IMG/VR virus record: IMGVR_UViG_3300009506_000029
Span: 1 to 61,018 of that record
DNA: 61,018 bases
DNA from: a virus
Reading direction: 5' to 3' (one strand)
Below are positions 6,757-13,775 of this stretch, in pieces. Numbering within the stretch: position 1 is the stretch's first letter; each line of letters opens with the position of its first letter. Position numbers and translations under genes: made by a program. A model generated the notes under the pieces. That model did not search any database. It was not told the DNA's origin and saw nothing but the letters and a program-made list of their open reading frames with translations.

Positions 6757-8979
6757 CTAGTACGCGTACAGCACCAAGATGTCGGAAGCCGACTCGTCCG
6801 TGATCCACACGATATAGTCGTTCCCGCTCTCATAGTGCACAAAGTACTCCGTGTACAGCACCAAGTCGTCCCCGTTCTCCGTGTCCACCACCCCCAGCAC
6901 GCCGTGGTCCAGGATCGCCGCGCCCAACGCGTCCTCTTCGGTCGAGTCCCACTTGTACATTGCGTCGATGTACACGTTGAACGCCCCGCCCGCGGCCACA
7001 GCCGCCCCGGCCGCGCTCAGCTCGAACGAGATGTCCGAGATCACGTCTTTGTCCGCGTTCCCTGCCGGCAGGGTGATCTCCACCCACACCCACGTGTTCG
7101 CCGTCGCATAGGCCGGTATGTTGGTTTTCTGCGAGCCGCCGTCGTCCGTCAGGTCAACCACCAGGTCGCCCGCTGTCAGCGTCCGGTCCGCATAGAACCA
7201 GAACCCCATCGACTCGTCGTCTGTCCAGTCCAGGTTCGCCACTGCGTCGTGCGCCCCGTCGCCCTCGTCCGAGTCCGTCGAAAAAGCGATCTTGAGCGAG
7301 GCCGCGCCCTCTTGATAGTAGGTCGCATCGTCCGAGACGGTCACGTCTGCGTCACTCGCCACAAACTCACCGCTCGGCGTATCGTCGTCCAGGTCCACCG
7401 TCTTGCCGGCCGCGGCCCCGTTGGTGCCCTGGTCCAGCCCCTTCATTCTGATCCGCGGCAGGCCGATGAACTCGTTACGCGTGCCCGCGTTCCCGTTCGA
7501 GCTGTCACCAGAGATCGTCACGTCCCCGCTGGCCACCGCCACAGACCCGCCCGAGCTCACAGATAGCGCCGTACCGCTCCCCTTGCTCAGAGTCAGCGTG
7601 TCGGCGATGTCAGCGGTACTGTCTGCGTCCACGGCCCCGTCAAAGTACGCCGCGCCGTCCACCTCCATCGTGCCCTCGACGTAGGCATCGTTCCCGTTCA
7701 TCGTCTCCCCGGCCGTAGCCGGGTTACCTACCGCAAAGTTGCCGGTCGAGATCGCCACGTGCCCTGCCGACGCCACAGTCATCGTGATCGTGCCGTCGGT
7801 CGAGTTGACGATCGTCTCGTCGTTCTGGAGCGTCAGGGTGCCATTCACCTCGGCCCCGCCATTGAACACGGCCAGGCCACCGCTCGAGACCGAGAGCGCG
7901 GTGCCGCTGCCCTTGCTAAACGTCGCGGTATCGGCAATATCGGCCGCGCCGTCCACCTCCAAAGCGCCCTCGCAGTACAGTTGCTCGTCGGTGCCCGCCG
8001 TGACCGCACCGTTTGGCGTACCATTGCCAATGTACACGTACCCAAGCGCGCCCAGGTCTGCCGTTGCAGGGAGAGACAGGGTCCCGCCCGCCGAGATGAT
8101 GACCGCGTCGCCGCTGCCCTTGCTGAACGTCGCCGTGTCGGCAAAGTTCGAGGTGCTATCTGCATCGATCGCGCCGTCAAACTCGGCCTCGTCGTCGACC
8201 TCAAGCACGCCGGCGATGCACACGTCGTTGTCGCCATCCGCGACGCCGCACGTGCCGCCGCCGATGTTGGTCATGCCGCCATCTACGCGCAGCCCGCCGC
8301 CGTTGGGCACGTAGGCCACCGGTGTGGCTGCGTCGCGCACCTCGAGGAGGTTCGAGACACCCGGGCTGTCCACCACAAACGCCGGCTGCGCCGTCGCGAC
8401 CGCCGTCGGGGCCGTCACCACCACGCCGCCGCCGTTGCGCCCGCCGATGATCTCGCTCCCGCCATCGCGCATCGAGAACACCTGGGACACGCCCGCATTG
8501 TCCACCACCAGGGCCGGCTGCGCCGTCGCGACAGCCGTCGGCCCGGTCACGACCACACCGCCGCCGTTGCGAATGCCCATCAGCTCGGTGCTTCCGTCGT
8601 TGAACTCGGCCACCTCGCCGACGCCCGCATTCGACACGTCCAGCGCGGCCTGTGCCGTAGCGATCGTCGTCGGCCCCGCCACGATCACGCGCCCGGTCAC
8701 GGTCTGGTCTCCGGTTTGCGCGATGCTGCCATCTGCGTTGACGTTATAGACCGGCGTCCCGTCGTCTTGCACCTGCAGGCCGACCGCGCTCGCGCTCTTG
8801 TTATTGACCACAAAGCCGGGAGTAGCCGTCAGCGCGTAGGTGGGCACGATCACGTCCATCACGCCCCGCGCGCCGATCGGCATATCCGGCATCGGATAAC
8901 TGACGCCCAAAAAACCCGCGATGATCACCGCCACGGCAATGAGCGCGTACCCGATCCACTTTTTCACTCGTTCGTCCAT
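6757..8979 (-). CDS. Large repetitive beta-rich virion or surface protein with N-terminal membrane segment
   Basis: 740 residues. Residues 8-26 (IGYALIAVAVIIAGFLGVSY) form one hydrophobic segment, a signal anchor or uncleaved signal. Residues about 100-215 contain three copies of a unit near VVVTGPTAVATAQPALVVDN. Residues about 270-490 contain repeats built on EVDGAADIADTATFSKGSG and ALSVSSGG, suggesting a beta-helix or stacked beta fibre. The last 240 residues look like a jelly-roll, carbohydrate-binding type domain (FVASDADVTVSDDATYYQEG, GFWFYADRTLTAGDLVVDLT). The AGGAGG site lies 11 bases before ATG. The position right after the major capsid gene suggests a head fibre. I do not recognise a named family. 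Confidence 0.7.
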   Translation of the reverse strand: MDERVKKWIGYALIAVAVIIAGFLGVSYPMPDMPIGARGVMDVIVPTYALTATPGFVVNNKSASAVGLQVQDDGTPVYNVNADGSIAQTGDQTVTGRVIVAGPTTIATAQAALDVSNAGVGEVAEFNDGSTELMGIRNGGGVVVTGPTAVATAQPALVVDNAGVSQVFSMRDGGSEIIGGRNGGGVVVTAPTAVATAQPAFVVDSPGVSNLLEVRDAATPVAYVPNGGGLRVDGGMTNIGGGTCGVADGDNDVCIAGVLEVDDEAEFDGAIDADSTSNFADTATFSKGSGDAVIISAGGTLSLPATADLGALGYVYIGNGTPNGAVTAGTDEQLYCEGALEVDGAADIADTATFSKGSGTALSVSSGGLAVFNGGAEVNGTLTLQNDETIVNSTDGTITMTVASAGHVAISTGNFAVGNPATAGETMNGNDAYVEGTMEVDGAAYFDGAVDADSTADIADTLTLSKGSGTALSVSSGGSVAVASGDVTISGDSSNGNAGTRNEFIGLPRIRMKGLDQGTNGAAAGKTVDLDDDTPSGEFVASDADVTVSDDATYYQEGAASLKIAFSTDSDEGDGAHDAVANLDWTDDESMGFWFYADRTLTAGDLVVDLTDDGGSQKTNIPAYATANTWVWVEITLPAGNADKDVISDISFELSAAGAAVAAGGAFNVYIDAMYKWDSTEEDALGAAILDHGVLGVVDTENGDDLVLYTEYFVHYESGNDYIVWITDESASDILVLYAY

Positions 8980-9071
8980 TCTATTGGACCTCCTCTTGCA
9001 AGCGGGCCGCTAGGGGCCGGGAAAAGGAGAGAAACCCGCCCCCGGTGGCCCTGCGACCCGCTACAATGCTA

Positions 9072-9998
9072 CTAGCTCGGGTTGCAGCCGACGATCCATC
9101 TCCAGTCAGACCACCCGTACGAATAGCGCATATACCCGCGGTATCGCGCCTCCAGCCGGTAGCTGCTGGTGGGGTCCATCGCAAACTCGAGCGGCGCCCG
9201 GTCGATCCACAACAGGTGAATCTTGGCCAACCGCGAGTCGAGCATGAACCACGCATTGGCATCGGTCAGGTAATCCCACATGATCACCCGCGTGCCCCAT
9301 CGCTGCACGATGTTGTCCTGGTAGTTGACCTGGCCCGGCACCTGCGGCGACCCGCCGTTCATCGTGTTGACGATCTGGTTGGCGGTTTCCTCCAGCTCAG
9401 GCGGGACCAGGAGCGTGTCCGGGTTGATCGCCACCAACTGGCCGCGGTCGTCCTTGAACTCGCGCATCAGCCGGCGAACCGTCACCACGTTGTCGTAGGT
9501 CAGCGAGTAGCCCGTGGTATACTCGTTCGTCTGCGTGCTCGCGTTGCTCGGACTGTACGGGTGCCCTGCGCTCTCGCACAGCGGCTGCCCGTCGCCGCCG
9601 GTATAGCTGGTGCTGAATGCGTTGTTGAACACAGACGCCGCGTGTTTCTCGCGGGTCCGTGCCGCGCTCATGGCCAACTGCGCCGGCCGCGCATTGATGA
9701 TGTTGTACTGGTCGTCGTCCACCAGTTTCCGCTCGACCTTGAACCCCTGCACGTACTCGGTATGCGTCAGGGTGGTCTTGTAGCCCTGCTCCAGGTCGTC
9801 GTACTCGATCGCGCCCTCGTAGGCGTTCCAGTCGCTCATCCCGCCGACACCGAGAAAGTACTCGCTCGCCTTGCTGGACGGGATCACGTTGAACAACATC
9901 GGAATCCGCGAGGCCGCCGTCAACTCCGAGAACGTGAGGTTAAAAACCGCCCTCAGTCCCGGTTCAAGAAGTTCTCCAAAATGCTCAGAGATTGCCAT
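9072..9998 (-). CDS. Major capsid protein (Mu gpT-like / HK97 fold)
   Basis: 308 residues, the usual length for a capsid protein without a long propeptide. EHFGELLEPGLRAVFNLTF at the N-terminus and KASEYFLGVGGMSDWNAYEG followed by YKTTLTHTEYVQGFKVERKL resemble the Mu gpT-like branch of HK97-fold capsid proteins (E-loop region followed by the spine). FNNAFSTSYTGGDGQPLCES and the C-terminal MLDSRLAKIHLLWIDRAPLE fit the later strands. Gene order scaffold, decoration, capsid, all on the minus strand and each with a strong ribosome-binding site, supports the call. The processing protease expected in some relatives is not obvious. Confidence 0.9.
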   Translation of the reverse strand: MAISEHFGELLEPGLRAVFNLTFSELTAASRIPMLFNVIPSSKASEYFLGVGGMSDWNAYEGAIEYDDLEQGYKTTLTHTEYVQGFKVERKLVDDDQYNIINARPAQLAMSAARTREKHAASVFNNAFSTSYTGGDGQPLCESAGHPYSPSNASTQTNEYTTGYSLTYDNVVTVRRLMREFKDDRGQLVAINPDTLLVPPELEETANQIVNTMNGGSPQVPGQVNYQDNIVQRWGTRVIMWDYLTDANAWFMLDSRLAKIHLLWIDRAPLEFAMDPTSSYRLEARYRGYMRYSYGWSDWRWIVGCNPS

Positions 9999-10027
9999 CG
10001 TCTTTTACTCCTCTATCCCCCAGCGGC

Positions 10028-10483
10028 CTAGCTGGTCCCGTGGAACGTGGTGTTGTTGAATGCCACGTATGCCAGGACGTTACCATCGTCGTCGGTACCG
10101 GTGTCGAACAGGATCAGTGCGCCCGACCCGCTTCCGTCCGCGTCCACGGTGTTGTGATCGACAATGTCGACCGTCTTGTCATACCCGGCGACGATCGCCG
10201 TGCTCGAGGCGTCCATCGAGCAGCGCCACACCTGCCCGCGCGTCACGATCGCCACTTTTAGCTCTGTGTCCTCCGCGACGCTCGCGGTATCGCTCTGCTG
10301 GCAGATTGCGAACACCTCGCCGGCGTTGTTTGCGCCCTTGTCCGCCCGCCCGGCGGTGTCGAGGACCAGCAGGTCTCCAACCCTATAGCCACCGGTGTCT
10401 GCCGCCATCGGCCAGTCCTTGATCAGTGGCGTGGCGTTGGATCCGTCCAGCATATAGGCAAATTCAAAGCCTCTGCTTGCCAT
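10028..10483 (-). CDS. Capsid decoration / head-stabilising protein
   Basis: 151 residues, beta-rich, with a GGAGG site 10 bases before ATG. Text such as GYRVGDLLVLDTAGRADKGA and GEVFAICQQSD, followed by VAIVTRGQVWRCSM, has the layout of small phage capsid-associated proteins (DUF2190 or head-decoration type) that bind the outside of the shell. It is located between scaffold and major capsid, the normal place for such a protein. No enzymatic motif. The identification rests on position, size and beta-rich composition. Confidence 0.68.
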   Translation of the reverse strand: MASRGFEFAYMLDGSNATPLIKDWPMAADTGGYRVGDLLVLDTAGRADKGANNAGEVFAICQQSDTASVAEDTELKVAIVTRGQVWRCSMDASSTAIVAGYDKTVDIVDHNTVDADGSGSGALILFDTGTDDDGNVLAYVAFNNTTFHGTS

Positions 10484-10523
10484 TTAGGTATACCTCCGTA
10501 TGGCGGGCGTTTCCACCACCCGC

Positions 10524-11219
10524 CTACTGTTTGTGTTTTGCGTACTCTTCCGGGCTCACGCGCAACTTGCGCGCGATCTCTAGCTCCTCGGCCGTGAGCT
10601 GTGGCCCGCCGTCGCTCCGCTCTCCGCTTCCCGCCCCGCCATCCAGCTTGGGCGCGGGCGGCTTGCCTCGCAGCGGCAGACGCCCGTCGTCGACCAAAGC
10701 CCTGACCGCATCCGCCGCGCCGGTCACCGTGATCCCGTCTTCGCCGATCGCCACACCTGCCAGGTCGGCCAGGTGGTAAGCATCCTCGGGGTGCGCCACG
10801 TTTAGCGCGGATGCCTCCGCCATCAGCGCTGCCCGGATCAAGGTGCTCTGCGCTTTCTGGATCGCCTCGTCTCGCTCGGTCTCCGCTCGCTGCGCGCGCT
10901 CCGTCGCTCGTTGTACGGTTTCCTGCGCTTTTTCCAGCTCGGTCTGCCGTTCCCGCTTGAACTCGTCCAGTTCCCGCAGGCGCTTGTCGAGATCATCCAC
11001 CGACTCGAATCCGCGCTCGCGCAAGAGCTGCCGCGCCATCTGCTCGGCCCGTTGTGGCACGATGCGATTCAAGTCCTCCTGCGTAAAAGTGCGCGCGCTC
11101 TCCCCTGGCTGTTGCCCGCCGCCAGTCGCGTTTGCGGTCGGCGTCCCTGCCGTCCCCGCTTGGGTCTGCGCCTCACCCGCACCAGTCGGTGCGGCCCCGG
11201 TCGTCTGATCCTCAGACAT
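10524..11219 (-). CDS. Capsid scaffolding protein
   Basis: 231 residues. The N-terminal 40 residues are low-complexity Gly/Thr/Ala/Gln. FTQEDLNRIVPQRAEQMARQ starts the charged coiled-coil region that continues to about residue 125 (heptads of Glu/Arg/Ala). The C-terminus is basic (KLRVSPEEYAKHKQ), as expected for the helix that contacts the capsid protein. This is the standard profile of phage scaffolds of the DUF4355/GP20 type. It directly precedes decoration and capsid genes and follows a strong terminator (11289-11343), so these head genes likely have their own promoter in 11220-11285. Confidence 0.88.
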   Translation of the reverse strand: MSEDQTTGAAPTGAGEAQTQAGTAGTPTANATGGGQQPGESARTFTQEDLNRIVPQRAEQMARQLLRERGFESVDDLDKRLRELDEFKRERQTELEKAQETVQRATERAQRAETERDEAIQKAQSTLIRAALMAEASALNVAHPEDAYHLADLAGVAIGEDGITVTGAADAVRALVDDGRLPLRGKPPAPKLDGGAGSGERSDGGPQLTAEELEIARKLRVSPEEYAKHKQ

Positions 11220-11280
11220 TTCTCTTGTGCCTCCCGCTTTTTACCGTGTGCGTCACGTAAGCCCCGTGTGGGGCGGAAAA

Positions 11281-11343
11281 CAAAAAAAAGCGGGCACCTC
11301 TGGGCCGGGGATTTGCATCCCTGGTCCCAAAAGTGCCCGCTGA
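11281..11343 (-). terminator. Intrinsic terminator after the small-gene cluster
   Basis: Read leftwards, GCGGGCAC and GTGCCCGC form an 8-bp outer stem around an inner GGGAYCAGGGAT/ATCCCCGGCCC-type stem, followed by eight T residues. It ends transcription from the terminase and head-morphogenesis genes before the scaffold gene. The remaining 11220-11280 bases hold a short CCCCGTGTGGGGC hairpin and no gene. Confidence 0.8.
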
Positions 11344-11385
11344 AAACTCAGTGAGCGATTCTGTTATCAGGCGGTCACGCGCCTG

Positions 11386-11538
11386 TCACTTGCCCGTCAC
11401 ACTCCTGGCGGCAGCCTTTCGCTTTTTCGCATCCAGAGCAATGATCACGCTCAACCCAACCCACAACGCGCTGGCTGCCAAAAACCCAAACGCAAACCAG
11501 GTCACCTGGCCCGAGATGTAGAGCGTGTAACCGTTCAT
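11386..11538 (-). CDS. Small single-pass membrane protein
   Basis: 50 residues from ATG at 11538, which overlaps the upstream stop as ATGA. One central hydrophobic segment (VTWFAFGFLAASALWVGLSV, then IIAL) is followed by a basic tail DAKKRKAAARSVTGK, predicting a single span with the C-terminus in the cytoplasm. It is the last gene of a chain of six tiny overlapping genes (11386-12373) between scaffold and head morphogenesis. No family is recognised. A lysis role (holin, antiholin or spanin-like) is possible because no canonical holin is found elsewhere, but that is only inference. Confidence 0.65.
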   Translation of the reverse strand: MNGYTLYISGQVTWFAFGFLAASALWVGLSVIIALDAKKRKAAARSVTGK

Positions 11539-11738
11539 GCGCCCAGCCCGAGCCTGCGCAATGAGAACTTTAGCAAGTCCATCGCTTGTTCGGTGTCGAA
11601 GCCCTCGTCGCGCAAAGCCTTGTAAAAGGCCCATGCATAGCGCGCCATAATCATCGTTCCGGCGATAGCTTGCTCGACGCCCTCAAATTCCTTGATACTG
11701 ATATAGTCATTCAGCGGCTTGTTCTCGTTTTCGCTCAC
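11535..11738 (-). CDS. Small acidic helical protein, unknown function
   Basis: 67 residues from GTG at 11738, which follows GGAGGAAAAG, a very good ribosome-binding site, and overlaps the preceding stop as GTGA. The sequence NDYISIKEFEGVEQAIAGTM then MARYAWAFYKALRDEGFDTE and AMDLLKFSLRRLGLG is predicted to be mostly helical, with an amphipathic C-terminal helix. It resembles small uncharacterised phage proteins whose C-terminal helix has F-D-x-x-Q-A-x-x-L. No motif reveals function. It is translationally coupled at both ends within the cluster of tiny genes. Confidence 0.6.
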   Translation of the reverse strand: MSENENKPLNDYISIKEFEGVEQAIAGTMIMARYAWAFYKALRDEGFDTEQAMDLLKFSLRRLGLGA

Positions 11739-11914
11739 CTTTTCCTCCGGGGTACAATGCTGCGCTCCATTTGCTCGTGATCCTCGATCCCGCCCAGCGC
11801 CATGATCAGCACCTGGCGGATGCACAGTATCAGTGTACGCCATCGCGCTTGGCGTTTGGCCTCTTGCTCCTCGAGGCGTGTAATTCGCTGCTCCAGCGTC
11901 AGCTCTCCGCTCAC
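11735..11914 (-). CDS. Small coiled-coil protein with hydrophobic segment
   Basis: 59 residues from GTG at 11914, overlapping the upstream stop as GTGA. The N-terminal half (LTLEQRITRLEEQEAKRQAR) is a short coiled coil with heptad Leu/Ile/Leu positions; WRTLILCIRQVLIMALGG is hydrophobic enough to touch or enter a membrane; the tail is basic (RSIVPRRKR). This order (coiled coil, hydrophobic stretch, basic end) is seen in XhlA-type lysis accessory proteins, but the hydrophobic stretch is short. Function unknown. Coupled to genes on both sides. Confidence 0.55.
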   Translation of the reverse strand: MSGELTLEQRITRLEEQEAKRQARWRTLILCIRQVLIMALGGIEDHEQMERSIVPRRKR

Positions 11915-12057
11915 TTGCTCAGCCCCCGCGCCAGCCCGCGCCGGTAGTATTCCCCGTTTGGAGGCCACAACCACGTTGCCAGCCGCACGATCTTGGGCAC
12001 CACCAGGAACAGCGCCAGCGACACAGTCGCCCGCACCCACGCGATCGCTCTACTCAT
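11911..12057 (-). CDS. Tiny membrane protein (48 residues)
   Basis: 48 residues from ATG at 12057, overlapping the stop of the zinc-ribbon gene by 8 bases and ending with TGA inside the next start (GTGA). WVRATVSLALFLVVPKIVRL forms one hydrophobic segment, followed by a TrpLeuTrpProPro loop and a basic C-terminus GEYYRRGLARGLSK. It is shorter than 50 residues and easily missed, but the double translational coupling argues that it is expressed. No family recognised; a membrane role, perhaps in lysis, is inferred from composition and neighbours. Confidence 0.55.
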   Translation of the reverse strand: MSRAIAWVRATVSLALFLVVPKIVRLATWLWPPNGEYYRRGLARGLSK

Positions 12058-12265
12058 ACACCACCGTCCCGCCATAGGCCGGCCGCTCGCTCGCTATCAC
12101 GATCGCGCTCTCTGGCGCATCGCATAACGAGCAGCCCTTGGTATCGTCCCGATTCTCGCTTCTCACCTGCCAGTGCGTGCCACATACCTGGCAGTGCGCC
12201 ACGAGGTTCGTCACTGTCGGCGCATTGTCCGCGCTCGTGCAAATGTCGGTCTTGTAGGTAGCCAC
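12050..12265 (-). CDS. Small zinc-ribbon protein
   Basis: 71 residues. HCQVCGTHW and GCSLCDAPES give two CxxC pairs about 20 residues apart, the arrangement of a zinc ribbon. The rest is polar and lacks a membrane segment, unlike its neighbours. The start at 12265 lies directly after the stop of the tiny membrane gene. Such ribbons bind nucleic acid or proteins; nothing in the context decides which. It lies in the string of small genes between scaffold and head morphogenesis. Confidence 0.65.
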   Translation of the reverse strand: MATYKTDICTSADNAPTVTNLVAHCQVCGTHWQVRSENRDDTKGCSLCDAPESAIVIASERPAYGGTVVYE

Positions 12266-12373
12266 CTAGCCTACTCCCATTTCCAGCCCTATGAGCGCGA
12301 GCATCTCGAGCAGCAACGCGATCGCGACCATCGCGCATATCGCCACGCAGCCCCACCCGCCGCGCGCCTTCAC
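12266..12373 (-). CDS. Tiny membrane protein (35 residues)
   Basis: 35 residues from GTG at 12373, overlapping the upstream stop as GTGA. Almost the whole product after VKARGGWG is hydrophobic (CVAICAMVAIALLLEMLALI), predicting a single membrane span. Translational coupling to the gene upstream and zero spacing to the gene downstream support expression despite the size. No family is recognised. Position in a run of small membrane proteins makes a holin-like or other envelope role plausible but unproven. Confidence 0.45.
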   Translation of the reverse strand: MKARGGWGCVAICAMVAIALLLEMLALIGLEMGVG

Positions 12374-12696
12374 CGCTCCCGCATCCCCGCCAGCCGCAGC
12401 AGCGCCGTGCTCGTCACCGTGATCCCCGCTGCCCGCATGTTCCGCACGAGGCTGCGCGCCGCCTTGCGTTTGTCGTCTGCCGACACGCCGGTCATCTGGA
12501 AGATGCGACCGGCCGCTGCCCGCAGTGCGCCCTTGTGGATCGGCCCGCCTGGCTGTCCGCGAATCGGCAGCTTGCACAGCGCCTTGACCTTCTCTTGCCC
12601 ACTCGGGTTCGTGTCGATCAAGCACACGCTGCAAAACGCCGCTGCGTCCAGGTCGCTCTCCGGGCTGCTCCAGGTTCCATCCGTGTACTCAGCCAT
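12370..12696 (-). CDS. Conserved phage protein with Cys pair, head region
   Basis: 108 residues from ATG at 12696 (TGATG overlap with the head-morphogenesis stop); a GTG at 12717 is an alternative start. AAAFCSVCLIDTNPSGQEKV and KALCKLPIRGQPGGPIHKGA are a recognisable phage motif: a CxxC, then KxKALCKLP, then a basic segment with RAAAGRIFQM. I recall this pattern in phage head regions next to or fused to maturation-associated proteins, but no function is assigned. The C-terminal third is basic and helical. Confidence 0.62.
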   Translation of the reverse strand: MAEYTDGTWSSPESDLDAAAFCSVCLIDTNPSGQEKVKALCKLPIRGQPGGPIHKGALRAAAGRIFQMTGVSADDKRKAARSLVRNMRAAGITVTSTALLRLAGMRER

Positions 12697-13775
12697 CAGT
12701 TCTGCCTTGCCAGCCACCCCGCATACGACCCCACCGGCGCATCCTCACCCAACAGATCGTACAGCGCCCTCGGCACCCAACTGTTGCCCCAGATCGGATC
12801 CGTCACCTTGTGCGGAATGTCGTCCAGCTCAAATCGCCCATCTTTCCACGCCTGCCAACGCCCCACACCCATCATTAGACGCTGTACCTCGTCACTCTGC
12901 CGCAAGAACCAATCCCGGCCCATCTCGCGCGAAAAGTCCGGCTCTGGGACGTCGATGCCCAGCTCTCTGTAGCCCTTGGTCACTGGCAGTAAACAGCACC
13001 TGCCGTTTACGTGGTCGTCCATGTCCTCGTCGAGGCTGTACCGCTTTCCGTCCAGCAGAATGCACGCCAGACACGTCCGCCGATCGTGCGCTGCGCATCG
13101 TTCCCACTCTTTCACCAGCCCACTCGCCCTGTAGCTGTTCAGCGTCGCCGTGCGCCACGCCCGCAGCATCTCCGTACGCGAGATGCTCAGCGCCCGATTC
13201 AGGCCCATCCCGAACCTGTCCCGCAGCTCTCGAGCCAGCCGGCGCGGGTTCCATCCCATCGCCAGCCCCCGCACCAACGCCTTGGCAAAATCGTCGGCCG
13301 CGTCCCCCAGCGCCTGCCGCAACAAGTTCTCCAGCGGCATCCCGTTCTGCAGAAACCCCGCCAGTTGCTCGACTGCCCCGCGCGCCATCCGGTCAAACCG
13401 TGCCGTGATCGATCCTGGCGGGTACATCCCTTCCAGCAAGGCTCTCGCGTTGCGCTCTCCGGCCATGATCGCCTCGCGCATCCCGTCCGTGATCTGCCCG
13501 TCCGCAAACTCGGCGAAACGCGCCATCTCTGTCTCGACCTGGCGCTGGATCGCCTGCATCCGCTCCAGCCGCCAGATGCGCCCCTGGCTCACGTCCTCGC
13601 CACGCTGGCGCATAGCCTCGATCTGGTCCCGCAGCGCGGCAATGTCTGCCTGCAGCCGGCGCCACGTCTCTCCGTAATAACGGACCATCGCTGTCGCCGC
13701 CGCACGCTCCCGGGCCAACAGTTGCGCCCGGAACCGGTTGGACAGCTCGACGACCAGCGGAGTAGGGCCAGGCAT
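12696..13775 (-). CDS. Phage head morphogenesis protein (SPP1 gp7 / Mu gpF-like)
   Basis: 359 residues. The N-terminal two thirds are helical and charged, with long Ala/Arg/Glu segments. The C-terminal part NRALSISRTEMLRAWRTATL, then EWERCAAHDRRTCLACILLD and MDDHVNGRCCLLPV, is the signature of the SPP1 gp7/Mu F minor head family: a conserved R-T-E helix, a CxxC, and an H-x-x-x-R-C-x-x-x-P motif near the end. These proteins enter the procapsid and bind portal. The start overlaps the portal stop (TAATG), the usual arrangement portal then morphogenesis protein. Confidence 0.9.
   Translation of the reverse strand: MPGPTPLVVELSNRFRAQLLARERAAATAMVRYYGETWRRLQADIAALRDQIEAMRQRGEDVSQGRIWRLERMQAIQRQVETEMARFAEFADGQITDGMREAIMAGERNARALLEGMYPPGSITARFDRMARGAVEQLAGFLQNGMPLENLLRQALGDAADDFAKALVRGLAMGWNPRRLARELRDRFGMGLNRALSISRTEMLRAWRTATLNSYRASGLVKEWERCAAHDRRTCLACILLDGKRYSLDEDMDDHVNGRCCLLPVTKGYRELGIDVPEPDFSREMGRDWFLRQSDEVQRLMMGVGRWQAWKDGRFELDDIPHKVTDPIWGNSWVPRALYDLLGEDAPVGSYAGWLARQN

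Noticed and set aside
8738-8744. Further CGTTATA -10 element
   Set aside because: It lies inside a structural gene and has no TCTCTAA at the fixed distance.
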